The position numbers were made by a program, and so were the translations under genes. This document shows, piece by piece, positions 1-10,894 of a stretch of 64,000 bases of DNA. Positions within the stretch are counted from its first letter, which is position 1; every line of letters starts with the position of its first letter. The stretch covers positions 186,001-250,000 of the forward strand of contig BQMF02000160.1 in the NCBI GenBank assembly GCA_027922465.2, given 5' to 3'. Source of the DNA: Turritopsis dohrnii (lineage: Eukaryota; Cnidaria; Hydrozoa; Anthoathecata; Oceaniidae). The notes under the pieces are model-generated. The model was not told the origin of the DNA. It worked only from the letters and a program-made list of their open reading frames with translations, and searched no databases.

Positions 1-1
1 T

Positions 2-1054
2 CAAGAGCTTCATGATTCACATAACGATCTTCCGTTTATGCCCGAGCGAAAGAAGATCAATGGTGTAGAAAAGCTAACTCCATGTCTTTCAGACAAGAAG
101 AACTATATTATTCATATCCGTGCACTTGATCAAGCGCTGAAGCATGGTCTTGTTCTTGAGAAGGTTCATAGAGTACTGAGATTTAGACAAAGCGCATGGT
201 TGAAGCCTTACATCGATTTCAACACCAATTTGCGTACCAAATCAAAGAATGACTTTGAAAAGGACTTTTTCAAGCTCATGAACAATTCAGTCTTTGGTAA
301 AACTATGGAGAATCAACGTAAGCATAAAGACATACGCTTGGCTACCAAGAAAGAACAATATGAGAAGCTGGTGATGAAACCTAACTTCAAGGGTAGTATC
401 TGTTTCAGTGAACATTTGATGGCTGCTGAAATGCAAAAGATCAAACTCGTGTTGAACAAGCCGATCTATCTGGGACCTACAGTTCTTGATTTGTCAAAGA
501 CGATTATGTACGAGTTTCACTATGATTACATGAAACCAAAATATGGTGACAATCTAAAGCTCTGCTATATGGATACAGACAGCTTTGTCTATCACATCAA
601 AACCGACGACTTCTACAAAGATATTGCCGATGATGTAGCTTTGAGATTCGACACTTCAGCGTATGATAAGAAAGATAACAGACCTTTACCTATAGGTTTG
701 AATAAGAAAGTCATCGGTCTAATGAAAGATGAGTTGGGTGGTAAGATAATGACAGAGTTTGTTGCTCTAAGAGCGAAGACATATGCATATAAACAGCTGG
801 ATGGAAAAGAAGACAAGAAGTGTAAGGGAGTCAAGAAGTGTGTAGTAAAGAAGACCATGGGGTTTGATGATTACAAGAGATGCTTGTTCGATGGTAAGAA
901 TGTTTACAGAGAACAGATGACCTTTCAATCGATTAAGCATGATGTTCACACTATAAAAACAAACAAACTCGCTCTCAATGCGGATGATGACAAAAGAATT
1001 ATTGCAAAAGATGGTATTGCTACATATGCCAGAGGACATTATAGATATGTATAA
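2..1054 (+). CDS. Polinton/Maverick-type DNA polymerase B, C-terminal part
   Basis: This is the C-terminal part of a protein-primed family B DNA polymerase of the DNA_pol_B_2 type carried by Polinton/Maverick elements. The frame is open to the window edge, so the gene begins outside; the Met at 38 is internal, because the residues before it already read like the family. Visible motifs are a motif-B-like NNSVFGK near nt 278-300 and the catalytic motif C YMDTDSF at nt 565-585, whose aspartates bind the metal ions for nucleotide addition. The reading frame is intact through motif C to a natural stop. No Polinton integrase, ATPase or capsid gene follows on this side; a reversed retroelement begins about 340 bp downstream. 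The polymerase would replicate the element DNA. The family call is firm. Whether the element is complete cannot be seen. Confidence 0.85.
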   Translation, partial: QELHDSHNDLPFMPERKKINGVEKLTPCLSDKKNYIIHIRALDQALKHGLVLEKVHRVLRFRQSAWLKPYIDFNTNLRTKSKNDFEKDFFKLMNNSVFGKTMENQRKHKDIRLATKKEQYEKLVMKPNFKGSICFSEHLMAAEMQKIKLVLNKPIYLGPTVLDLSKTIMYEFHYDYMKPKYGDNLKLCYMDTDSFVYHIKTDDFYKDIADDVALRFDTSAYDKKDNRPLPIGLNKKVIGLMKDELGGKIMTEFVALRAKTYAYKQLDGKEDKKCKGVKKCVVKKTMGFDDYKRCLFDGKNVYREQMTFQSIKHDVHTIKTNKLALNADDDKRIIAKDGIATYARGHYRYV

Positions 1055-1392
1055 GATAACAAAGAGGTAAGAGGTAAAAAAACAAACAAACAAAATAAAC
1101 GATACCTATGGATATTGACTTTGAAGATCTTTTTGACTGCATCGATGATCTGTGTGTGTCTGTGTCTGTGCGTTATATGTATTGTTAGCTCATTTATGTT
1201 ATAAAGTTAAAACTGCTACAAACTGCTTTTTACTACATTTTTAATGAGATATTTAATTGTTTACAATTATGAGTAATTTGTGGTTATAATAATAGAAACT
1301 GTTTGTTATGTAATCAAAATAACACGTTTCGTAACTCGTATCGCGTTATGAAAACAAAGATGATAGTAGGGAAATTCCTGAAAATCATATGA
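1055..1392. other. Intergenic stretch after polB
   Basis: There is no supported gene here. A 26-codon ORF at 1109-1189 (starting MDIDFEDLF) follows the polymerase and could be a truncated Polinton ORF, but it is too short to assign. A short TG-rich tract lies within it. Confidence 0.5.
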
Positions 1393-1863
1393 TTATGAGG
1401 GACACAATTTCTGCGCTATAATCGGCACTTTCCTATCTCTGATGTCAGTAACAGCTAACTGAAATGGGTATGACGGTTGAGGTGTCTTCTCAGGAGGCTC
1501 TTTCGGTTGCGATGGAGCGATCTCATTACATCTCTGACAGTTGAAACGTTTGTTTTGAATGTCAGAGTTCATACCTGGCCAGAAAAATCGTTGTCTTGCA
1601 CTGCTTTTCATGGACGAAACTCCTTGGTGACCGATATGGAGTTCATCTAGCAGGCGCCGTCGAAGGGATTTAGGGATGAGAGGTACTCCCTTGGTGAAGA
1701 TTAGGTCGTTGCTAGTGTACAAGCGTTCACGTAGAGACCAGAATTCGAGCAGGTTTGGTGGGATGGATTCCTTGTTCGTAGGGAATCCCTTTTCGATAAG
1801 CTGACATAAGTGACGGTAGTTCTGGTCAATTTGTGCGTGCTTGCGGATGGTATCGATGGCTCT
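1393..1863 (-). pseudogene. Integrase N-terminal fragment, frameshifted
   Basis: This frame continues pol after a one- or two-base shift near nt 1860. It shows the integrase H2C2 zinc finger: HIGHQG, then about 30 residues later CQRC, with the typical RFFWPGM between. It reaches the first residues of the catalytic core (YPFQLAVTDI) and then loses all similarity, so the DDE core is absent. The zinc finger normally multimerises integrase and contacts LTR ends. Confidence 0.75.
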
Positions 1864-3929
1864 AGTGCAATATCTTCTTCGATGTAGGCAACGCAATTGT
1901 CGACGTCAATTGCTGCGATGAGTTTCATCCGCGATGTTGCATCGGATGCTGGATTCTTTTCTCCGGGAATAGGGATAACTTTGAATTTGTATGCGAGGGT
2001 TTTTTCACGGAATTTAAAGACCCTTGGGTTTTCTATCTTTTCCAAAGCACGGCTGTTGAAGATGGGAGCGAGCGGCTTATGGTCAACGGTAACAATTAAG
2101 GAAGGACAGCCAAGGACAAACATTCTACAGCTATGGAGTCCGAAGAGAAGGGCTAACGCTTCGCCTTCAATTGGTGCATACCGGCTCTCCGAGTCTTTCG
2201 TGAATCGAGATCCAGCATATATTGTCTTCCAATGGTCAGGACCGCAGAAAACATCCTCTTTGTTTGGGCATTGGCAGTGTTTTTGAAATAGTGTAAATCC
2301 TATACCGGTCTTTGCCCAGTCAGTCGACAACCACGTTGGTTGGTTTAGCTGAAACGATTTGACCCCGTCTTTGATAGCGTTAACAATTTCTACTTTTGAT
2401 TGTTTAAACACGGTTTCTAGGGTGTCATCCCAGTAAAATTTCTTTCCCTTCTCTAACAGTTCTCGAAAGGGCGCCATGACGGGCGCTTGTGCGAAGGCGT
2501 ATGTTGTCTGATTGATCAAGCCGAACCAGGATCGTACGTTCTTAATGCATGTAGGTGTGGGAAAGTCTTGGATGGCTTGTAATATACGAGCAGGTGGGCG
2601 GTATCCATCGTCAGTTATATCAAAGCCTGCAAACTCCACAGTATCCATGGCGAAGTGAAACTTGTCCGGGTTAAAGATGATACCGTTTGTTGCACAAAGA
2701 TGAATGTATTTAACACAATGCCAAAACGACTTAGTAATGTCCTTGTCCCAAAGGATAGAATCATCAATGCATCGAGCCACTCTAGGGAAGTCCCTTGTAA
2801 TGTCATCAAAACGCTTGGTGTATCCGTCACCGGACGCGTGGAAACCCTGAGGAGCGCGGAGGTATCTGTAGCGTCCCCATTCGGTGATGAAGGTTGTCGC
2901 ATCACGGGCTTCCTCTGATAAGGCGACACTGTGGTACCCATTCCACGCGTCCAGGACGGTTTTCTTCATTTTGGGAGGGATCGCGCTAACGATGTTGAAT
3001 GGGGTCTGTGTGTGGTGAGTTTTCCGGCGAGTGGCCCTATTCAGTTCTTGAAGGTCAACGGTTCGCCTGGGTGTGCCGTCCTTCTTTGGAATAACGACCA
3101 TACGGGAACACCACGTGGTTGGATGTCCTGGGGGAACTGGTTCGATGATACCAAGCGCTACGTCAGCGTCAAGTTGAGACTTTACGGTGTATTTCCAATG
3201 ATGTGGGATTGGAATTGGGGTGTGTACCGCTTTAGGTGGATGATCTGGTAAGAATGAAATTTGAAGCGGTTCGCCGGTCATCACCTGAAGTTTCTGGTGC
3301 TTGCATACATTGAAGGCGCTACTGGCATAATAGTTTTTTATCCATTTTTCAATGTCTAATAGGTGGTCACTAGTTGGTGGAAAGGGTAGCTTATCAGGTA
3401 ACGGTGGACATGGTGATCGTACTTTACAACCACACGGCGCGAGGGAGGTATCTTGTGTGTCTGTTGCGGTGGTGGCGTTGACGGATGGGTCTTCGGGGAA
3501 TGAGTTGCTTAAAATGTCCAAGCGTTTAAGTGCTGTTTGTGAGAGGTATGTGTTGGTTACCCCTTCACATATGTATAACAGTTCAGTTGTTCGTCCGTTG
3601 GGAGTTAAGATATCGACGAGGAGGGTTCCGATAATAGAAAGTTTATTGTTACCCACCCCTCTGAGACGGTTCTTAGTAGGTAAAAGCCATCTCTTAGCCT
3701 CATCAATGTTTTTAAGGATATGTGGTCCTGCGGTACATATTTGCGCACCTGTATCGGCTACGGCTTTCTCTTGAATGCTTCGTGGGATTTCAGGCCAATG
3801 TTTGTTGGGCCGAAGATTCATATACGCTTGTTTATTGATCTTTATTTCAATATCTAACATTGGAGGGGTTTCTGGCTTGGCTGGAACGAAAAGATTGTCG
3901 ACTAGATCACCGTGTGGTAGTCCTTCTAG
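1701..3929 (-). pseudogene. pol: Pol polyprotein: protease, reverse transcriptase, RNase H
   Basis: Residue numbers count from the first Met (nt 3860), but the frame is open back to the gag stop. The aspartic protease active site is DTGAQ at 36-40. Reverse transcriptase spans about 222-415: the fingers read VVIPKKDGTPRRTVDL, the APQGF motif is near 336-340, and the catalytic box is CIDDS at 364-368 in place of the usual Y/F-x-DD. RNase H spans about 510-645, with acidic residues in TDWAK (514), GEALA (566) and VDHKPL (593) and a final ASDATSR. After about residue 667 (nt 1860) homology jumps to another frame, so the last 50 residues are out-of-frame sequence. This frameshift and the missing integrase core make it a pseudogene, though PR-RT-RNase H could still be translated. 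Confidence 0.8.
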
Positions 3930-3932
3930 TCA
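3926..3932 (-). promoter_or_regulatory. UGA CUAG stop-codon readthrough context between gag and pol
   Basis: On the minus strand, gag ends TTA-TGA-CTA-GAA and the same frame then stays open into pol through 23 codons with no stop before the first pol Met. UGA followed by CUA(G) is the best-known leaky stop context in animal and viral mRNAs. Seen: the shared frame and the heptamer. Inferred: that it is used for Gag-Pol production. Confidence 0.6.
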
Positions 3933-4961
3933 TAATGGGGATGCAACGTCCACTGCTGACAATAAAAGATCGACGGGCTCATCGGCCGATAGTTCAACTG
4001 TTGCTGTCTTAGGGCTACGGCAGACACTGGCAAAGTGGTTCATTTTGTTACAGTTTCTACAAGTCTTTCTGTAGGCAGGGCATGTCGAGCGACCCTTTGG
4101 GTGGAAGGGCTTTCCACAACCGGCACAAGTTTTGTTGTTGCTCTTGGGAGGTCGCGGCGATGGTTTCGATTTCAATGCAGATATGTCAGATATCGTCTGG
4201 TGTGGCGATTGAAACTCGGAGGAGGCGCGTTCGGTTGATTCCAAAGTCAAAAGTCGAGTTGTGAGCAGGTTCAATGTATTTAGGATTTCCATTTCGGAAA
4301 GTACCTTTGACTGGTGAGACGAATTACGGAGTCCGGCAATTAGTTGAGACCGAATCATTTCGTCGGCGTACGATGGGGAGCATCTGTGGTCTCCACAGGT
4401 TCCGGAGCAATTGAACCTACAGAGCATGGCCTGGGCTTTTAATCGAGAGATGAACGATGTGACTGTTTCACCGTCACTTTGTTTTAGGTTGAAGAAATGT
4501 TGCCGGTATACCTCGGGGTGAACTGTTTTTACGGCCACCGACTTGATGAATCCGAGCAGATCGTCCTCCGGGGCCGTTTGTAAAGCGTCCGGACCAACAA
4601 AATTAAAGAGCATTTCATTTACTTTTTGTGAGCATGCAGCTCTAAGTTCATTTCTAATTTCCTGCAAGTTCGATAAACCGGCCATCTCCTTGTAGCGTTG
4701 CCACTCGTCTTTAAAGATAATCCAACGGTTATCTGTGGAATCTGCGTCGATGACGGGTCTTGCAAGTTTTGCGCGCGATTGACTCCCGCTCGATGAGCGG
4801 GCGACAGGTAACAGTGCTGGGAGTTGAGCGAAAAGGTTGTTCATTTGTTTTTGCATTTCAAGTTGCTGCCGTTGCATCTGGAGCATTAGCTCGGCGGGCG
4901 ATGGAGAGGCGTCAGGTGATGATGAGCGGGGCGGTAAACTGTCGTCATGAGACATGGTCAA
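3930..4961 (-). CDS. gag: Gag polyprotein of the Ty3/gypsy element
   Basis: The protein is 343 residues long. The N-terminal 60 residues are rich in Gln and Met (QMQRQQLEMQKQM), likely helical. The middle shows the retrotransposon capsid signature, with a run such as YRQHFFNLKQSDGETVTSF followed by SRLKAQA. Near residues 282-317 is a Cys/His-rich nucleocapsid region ending in a CX2CX4HX4C knuckle (CRNCNKMNHFASVC), which binds RNA. The ORF is uninterrupted and ends in TGA. Pol continues in the same frame directly beyond it, so Gag is probably the major product, with readthrough giving Gag-Pol. The Met at 4961 is the first in the frame. Confidence 0.8.
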   Translation of the reverse strand: MTMSHDDSLPPRSSSPDASPSPAELMLQMQRQQLEMQKQMNNLFAQLPALLPVARSSSGSQSRAKLARPVIDADSTDNRWIIFKDEWQRYKEMAGLSNLQEIRNELRAACSQKVNEMLFNFVGPDALQTAPEDDLLGFIKSVAVKTVHPEVYRQHFFNLKQSDGETVTSFISRLKAQAMLCRFNCSGTCGDHRCSPSYADEMIRSQLIAGLRNSSHQSKVLSEMEILNTLNLLTTRLLTLESTERASSEFQSPHQTISDISALKSKPSPRPPKSNNKTCAGCGKPFHPKGRSTCPAYRKTCRNCNKMNHFASVCRSPKTATVELSADEPVDLLLSAVDVASPL

Positions 4962-5826
4962 ATCAAGATGGCGGTGCGACCACGGATGGGGAGGCTTCGA
5001 ACTTGTTTAAGTTAAATCTCTTGGCAGAACGACGAGCCGAGAGAGAACGAAATATGCTGACGTGAGTATGTGTGGTTCACGAAGCTTCTGCAGTGTTATT
5101 GTGTCACACTGGTTGTAACAATGTTCAAAGTGTCTTTAAGATTGAGAAATATCTTCGTTGAGAAGAGAAATAACGTTCAATCTTTGTGAAGAGAGGGTAA
5201 TATGAAATAAGCGTTGAATGTCTGTTTTCTGAATTTACGATTCTACTTACTTCTTGTGGAAGAGTCGTTAAGAGAATGCTTGTTTGCGGGCAATCTCACC
5301 AGTTTATGATTCAAAATATTCAGGAAACGAAGGCTCACTTCCGACACCATGTATATTTGTTGATAACTAAATCTCTTCCTGGTCTAACATACCAAGATAA
5401 AATACAAAAACGGACTAGCCATCGGGGTAATATAAACGGGACACATATACATTCATATACCTTGATACTACCAATACATATTCAACAAACCCTCTGAAAA
5501 ATTTTTTTTGTGATATATTTCAGCAATTAGTCAGTATACCCTCTGGGAAATGCAGTTTGTACAGTGCTCGCTTTGCTGATCCTGTACTCTTCCCCACGTG
5601 AGTAGAATTTAAAAAAATAATTTTAAAAGTGAAAGTAATGACTTGTGTCTGCGATGACATTCGGTCAGCGGTCTCTAACCGTTTTAAATATGCTTTTTAT
5701 TACATATTCATCCAGAAAAACAAATAAAAGCAATCTCTCTTCCAGTCCACTCCGCCATCTTTAACGGCTTTTTCAGAGAAAATGTTCGCACATGCGCATA
5801 ATAACTTGCCGCACACAAATGAACGT
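4962..5826. other. Gag leader and unassigned sequence
   Basis: Directly upstream of gag (minus strand) is the presumed retroelement leader. The 5' LTR would lie here, but without a second copy I cannot mark its edges or a primer-binding site. No gene is seen. Confidence 0.4.
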
Positions 5827-6985
5827 GACTAAAATTGGGCAATTTAGACAAGGTACTGATTTAGAAGTTAACGGTCATTTTGTCAGACTTGACTAAAATT
5901 GGGCAATTTGGGCCAAATTTGGACCAAATTTCGAAAGTTCTTCAAATTTCATGAAAATTTGCATGGATTACATTTGAAAGGTGCTGATTTCAATTCTGGC
6001 AATCATTTTGTCAGATTTGACTAAAATTGGACAATTTGGGCCATATTTGGACCAAATTTCGAAAGTTCTTCAAACTTCATGAAATTTTGCATGGATTACA
6101 TTTGAAAGTTGATGATTTCAAATTTGACAGTCATTTCTTCAGAATTGACTAAAATTGGACAATTTGGGCCAAATTTGGACCAAATTTCGAAAGTTCTTCA
6201 AATTTCATGAAATTTTGCATGGTTTACATTTGAAAGGTGCTGATTTCAAATTTGACAGTCATTTTGTCAGATTTGACTAAAATTGGACAATTTGGGCCAT
6301 ATTTGGACCAAATTTCGAAAGTTCTTCAAACTTCATGAAATTTTGCATGTATTACAATTGAAAGGTGCTGATTTTGAATTTGACAGTCATTTTGTCAGAT
6401 TTGACTAAAATTGGACAATTTGGGCCAAATTTGGGCCAAATTTCGAAAGTTCTTCAAATTTTAGGAAATTTTGCATGTATTACAATTGAAAGGTGCTGAT
6501 TTTGAATTTGACAGTCATTTTGTCAGATTTGACTAAAATTGGACAATTTGGGCCAAATTTGGGCCAAATTTCGAAAGTTCTTCAAATTTTAGGAAAGTTT
6601 GCATGGATTACATTTGAAAGGTGCTGATTTCAGATTTGACAGTCATTTTGTCAGAATTGACTAAAATTGGACAATTTGGGCCAAATTTGGACCAAACTTC
6701 AAAAGTTTTTCAAATTTCATGAAATTTTGCATGGATTACATTTGAAAGGTGCTGATTTCAAATTTGACAGTCATTTTGTCAGAATTGACTAAAATTGGAC
6801 AATTTGGGCCAAATTTGGGCCAAATTTCGAAAGTTCTTCAAATTTTAGGAAAGTTTGCATGGATTACATTTGAAAGGTGCTGATTTCAGATTTGACAGTC
6901 ATTTTGTCAGAATTGACTAAAATTGGACAATTTGGGCCAAATTTGGACCAAATCTCGAAAAATCTTCAATTTTCATGAATAAACA
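5827..6985. repeat. 128-bp tandem repeat, about nine units
   Basis: The word GACTAAAATTGG recurs at 5891, 6019, 6147, 6275, 6403, 6531, 6659, 6787 and 6915, exactly 128 bp apart each time with no indels. A truncated unit at 5827 is 64 bp from the next, half a period. Units share GGGCCAAATTTGGACC, a half-palindrome. Point differences sort the units into subtypes (those at 6403 and 6531 are nearly identical; those at 6659 and 6915 match each other), as expected from unequal exchange. Confidence 0.95.
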
Positions 6986-7650
6986 TCATGCGTAAGATAT
7001 TGGTGAACTGTTTTTCTGGCCCCGAAACATCATGATGAATTGCAAAGCTGTCAAGATTAAGTTAAATAAATTAAAGAAGAGAGTAATTTGATGAATACCA
7101 GACTGTATCAAATTATTAGTCAGTGTACAAGTCATTCAGATATCTTGAAAATTAGCCTAAAGCAATTTTCTCAAGGGCTGATGCGGAAATTGTTCAAGCC
7201 TAATGGCTTCTAGTTTAATCTGCAATGCAAAATTCAATTTTTCTTTGTGTTTCTTTGTATTCTCACTATTTTCGAGACAGAATTGGTATTCATTTTGAGT
7301 GAAATATTAATTAACGAAAATTAGCGCCGTGAAACTTTCTTCGTGGTTTTTCTTCATTATTGAAAAGTTGGGGAGACAATCGAATTGTACTATATAAAAA
7401 AGAAATATTGTATATCGTAGAAGTTAAAAAACACTCCAAAAATATTTATTGTCATGAAATATCCAAGTTTATATATAAGCTATTTTCGTTTTCATAAATG
7501 TTTTTGTATGTATATATTCATAGTGTTTTATATGAAAAGATCAATACATGATTTCAAGTAAATGGCATTGTTTTCTTAATTATCTTGAGATCGCCATGAA
7601 ATCCGGGGGCAAGATCAGCAAGATGACCAACCGTTGAGAATATTATTATA
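6986..7650. other. No gene seen
   Basis: AT-rich sequence without coding signal or clear repeat between the 128-bp array and the GGGAGTCA cluster. Confidence 0.5.
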
Positions 7651-7659
7651 CTGGAATGG

Positions 7660-8030
7660 GAGTCATTTAATATTAACTCATTATGCCCAGAAGGGCGTCA
7701 TTTGATATCAACGCAATGATGCTCTGAAGGGAGTCATAGCGGATTGAAGCTCTTAAGGCGATAAAAAAATGACTCTTGTTTGAGCATTAATTCAAAATAA
7801 TACTCAAACGGGAGTCACGAAATGAGAATCGTAAGAGAGTCATTTTTAAACGACTCCCTTTGGAGAGTCACAAATATCGCCATTTTTGAGAACTGAAAGG
7901 GAGTCATTCATGGTAATGAGAAGCTAAAGGGAGTACAAAAAGATACTCGTAAGGGAGTCAAAATGACTCGCAAAAGGAGTCGCCACAGGCACTCTAAAAT
8001 GACTCCCTTAGATTTCTCATATTGACTCTA
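7660..8030. repeat. Cluster of GGGAGTCA / TGACTCCC motifs
   Basis: About 13-15 copies of GAGTCA or a one-base variant occur within 370 bp, in both orientations and often preceded by AAGG (for example 7727, 7808, 7849, 7896, 7950, 7998). Spacing is irregular (10-40 bp). This looks like the subterminal repeats where a DNA transposase binds. The same motif recurs beside the Harbinger transposase at 63.7 kb, so the cluster may be the end of a non-autonomous Harbinger relative. Confidence 0.6.
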
Positions 8031-8975
8031 TTAAAATTGTCAGTGTATTTAATTAGGGTGAGTGCGGCCTCCTGCAAATTTGAAATACACGCACACACAG
8101 AGGGCAGTTTGTTTTGTATTCCCTGTGTCAAGTCGAAGGAATACAGATCAATTCTGCAGTTTTTCTACCAGAGAAGCAAAGGAACTCTTAATATTATGAC
8201 TGTATATTATGAGTGATCATGTGATTATAACCCGCTGAGTTTTCCTACTCATGACTGTATGTAGTGATCCTGCGATTAGCTAGCTGATTTTGTGTTTAGT
8301 GTTGGGTTAGACCTTAATGGAGATACGAGAGCTCTGCTGCCTCCAAGGGCCTATCTTATATTGTATATGAATATGTTATTTGTGATCCGGTTTTGTAATT
8401 CCATCCACCAATATAGACGAGATTTCAATGTTAAACAAGAGTTTCATGGCACAAACACGATTGTAAATCTTAATTCAATATATATGCGTAATTTATATTA
8501 TAGCCATCAATCAGGGAATTCGTAATCTTCCTTTTTGTACGAAACTATTGTTAATCAATCAATATACTTTTAATGCACATGATATTGGTAAAAAACAAGA
8601 AGACACTATCAGGACTGAAGGCCTGCAGGTCAAAATGGGTAAATGTTTGACTGTGAAGCAAAATAGAAAAAACCTTTTTTCTGCAAAAAGGTCAAATTAG
8701 CAATTTCTGAGTGATAACTAAAATGAGTGTGATTAAAGGGATTCTTGCGTCCAAACTTTTGTGATGGTAGAACAAAGTTGCTTATGAAGTCTTTTTGCAG
8801 TTTTTGGAAATTCTGTTTCCTTGGGGAGATATTTCTATTTAAAAATCATCAAATCATTCAATGCATAATTATGATGTAATAAGATAGTATTTTGTTGATG
8901 CTTGTTACTTCTGAATTAGTAAATACTACATTTCATTCTTCTGTCAATCAACAGTTATAAAGATGCAATACTATA
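8031..8975. other. No gene seen
   Basis: Only short chance ORFs, up to 77 codons, without recognisable composition or motifs. Confidence 0.5.
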
Positions 8976-9909
8976 CAGTGTGTCCACCAGAAAGTGGGCA
9001 CCTTGTTTAAAACACAAATAACTTTTCGAGTTTTTAACAATACAATGCGGTTTTTATACCGTTGGAAAGAGGATTTTTTGAGCTTTCCAAAAATATAAGT
9101 TGTTATTTATAAAAATTTTCATTTTAAAAAATATTAAGTATTTTTTGTTTCGATACGCTTGTTAATTTTGTAATGATCAATAAAACAGACTTTTAACGAG
9201 CAATTAACCTTTTGTTTCGTTGAAACAACCACTGTTGTTGGTGTTGTGCTAATTTTGTCACGAAATTTTTTGAAAAGACACAAACCTTTTTTCATTGTGT
9301 AAACTTACCTTAAATTTGTTATTATGATTTAATAATTTCATATTCCCAAGCATTGCCAAAACCTTTATAAGCGAGAAAACAAACTTTTATGAAATTCATT
9401 CAATTATGCAGTTAACAGTCCAGCAGTGAACTTTCATTGTAAAAAAAGTTTCATGAGACGAAAAGTTATGTAGCTGTTATTCAGGCTTTTAGGCAGCAGT
9501 TTCTGGGTAGAAATCCCCCATCAAAAAGCACGATTCAAACTTTTTAAGAATTTGTAAAAGAGTTTTAGAAATGAAACTTTCATGTTTCAAGCTTGTAAAA
9601 ACGTAAAGTTTTCCTTATGTAAACGCAGCTTTATTACAATATTTTAGCTTTTTATGATTTCCCATGCTACTCGAGTCGTAAACATCTATTCAAACAAGCG
9701 TTAATTGATCGTTATTGATTTAATGTCATGGTTTCATGGTAAAATCGATTATATTTCCCGAAAAATTGGTTTTTCTGTGAAAAGGGTCATATATTTAGAA
9801 AGAGCAAAACATTTTCTTTCTGTTAATATAAAAATTGAAAAAAACAAGCACGAAAAACAAAAGATATGCTTATAAAAAGTTAGGTGCCCACTTTCTGGTG
9901 GACACACTG
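8976..9909 (+). mobile_element. Mariner-like (Tc1/mariner) element, deleted
   Basis: The element is 934 bp long with near-perfect terminal inverted repeats of 28 bp starting CAGTGTGTCCACCAGAAAGT, flanked on both sides by the TA target duplication (8974-8975 and 9910-9911). That is diagnostic of Tc1/mariner. It is shorter than a full element (usually 1.2-1.4 kb) and keeps only a broken N-terminal transposase region, so it depends on enzyme made elsewhere. Confidence 0.9.
9406..9583 (+). pseudogene. Mariner-type transposase, N-terminal remnant
   Basis: From ATG at 9406 the translation resembles the start of mariner-like transposases but carries three stops and at least one frameshift. After the shift it reads through the helix-turn-helix region with the typical VIQAFRQQFLGRNPPSKSTI, then meets stops again. 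The intact domain would bind the inverted repeats. The catalytic DDE/D region is absent. Confidence 0.65.
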
Positions 9910-9911
9910 TA

Positions 9912-10894
9912 CATATCTTAATTGCAATAAGAAGTGTTGGTTACTACGTCATCAATATGCAGTGTATAGTTTGAATTTAACATCTAAAAAATGTGATGGC
10001 TTGGAAACTAGAGACAATTATGTAATACTGAAAAGATACTTGTTAAACAACTTTTATCATTTTTGTAAATATCATTTTGGACACAGGAATCCCTTTAAGG
10101 GGTTTAAAGACAGATTAACAGACAGGTACCCTATCAAAATTCATAGTTACAAAACTTAATTGAAGTACAAAACTTTTATATGCTCAAACACTTATCATAG
10201 CCTCATAATACCTGTCTAATTCATTTTAAATATATATAAGGAGCAGTTTTATCTGGTTTGATATCTAAATTTTTTACTAGGAAAAAAATAGAATGCTAAT
10301 TTTTCCTAAAAATTGATTAGAATTTTTTTCTATTTTCCATTTTCACTGACGCAATGTGTAAAATTTCTTCATAAAGGCTGTAAAAATTTGGCACAACACA
10401 CACACATCATCACTGCTTTTACAATTATTATTTATATAACGCAAAAATGACTTCATTTCATTCAGTAAGAGCATCGAGTTCAGATACAGAGTACATCATG
10501 AGTTAAGTAATCGACATTTATCAATTAATCAGACCAAGTAGGTTATATACACATATTTAAATAGTTAAGATCAATATTTATAACATCTGAATGTGTACTT
10601 TCAAAAGCACAGTTCTATAAAAGATAGAAGTTTCCTTAATTTCACATTATAACTTACATATAACTATTCTATTATATTCTAGATTATTCTACTGTACAAA
10701 TCAAATATATACTATTTTATAGAATTTTGTTTGAGAAACATAAACACTTTTGACATAAAAGAATACGTCACCGTGTTTATAACTAGCATTAACTTCAAAA
10801 CGTCAGCAAAGCCAGAGGTACTCCTAACTTATCTAGGAAGCTATAATCATTTTCAAGATTAATCAATTTTATTTTAATCTAGCATGGAAACATT
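9912..10894. other. No gene seen
   Basis: AT-rich sequence with a 91-codon ORF that begins inside the mariner terminal repeat and is therefore a by-product. Nothing else supported. Confidence 0.5.

Larger units (their letters stand above)
1393..4961 (-). mobile_element. Ty3/gypsy retrotransposon, decayed
   Basis: The minus strand carries, in order, gag with a zinc knuckle, aspartic protease, reverse transcriptase, RNase H and the zinc-binding N-terminus of integrase. RNase H before integrase is the Ty3/gypsy order. The integrase is cut off just where its catalytic core should begin (about nt 1440) and is shifted in frame, so the copy cannot move by itself. No LTR pair is seen: the 3' end is missing, and no second copy exists with which to define a 5' LTR at 5.0-5.6 kb. 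It lies in opposite orientation to the Polinton polymerase, possibly inserted into that element. Confidence 0.85.

Noticed and set aside
1897..4264. Several plus-strand ORFs of 60-140 codons
   Set aside because: They are antisense shadows of the gag-pol frames on the minus strand.
5066..5600. 5' LTR of the gypsy element
   Set aside because: TGTT...ACA words occur, but there is no second LTR to confirm ends and no convincing primer-binding site.
5827..6985. CRISPR-like or centromeric array
   Set aside because: Units abut with no spacers, so not CRISPR. With only nine units, a centromere claim has no support.
7660..8030. Cluster of AP-1 or GCN4-like binding sites
   Set aside because: The core GGGAGTCA is not TGA(C/G)TCA at most positions, and the same motif accompanies a transposase at 63.7 kb.
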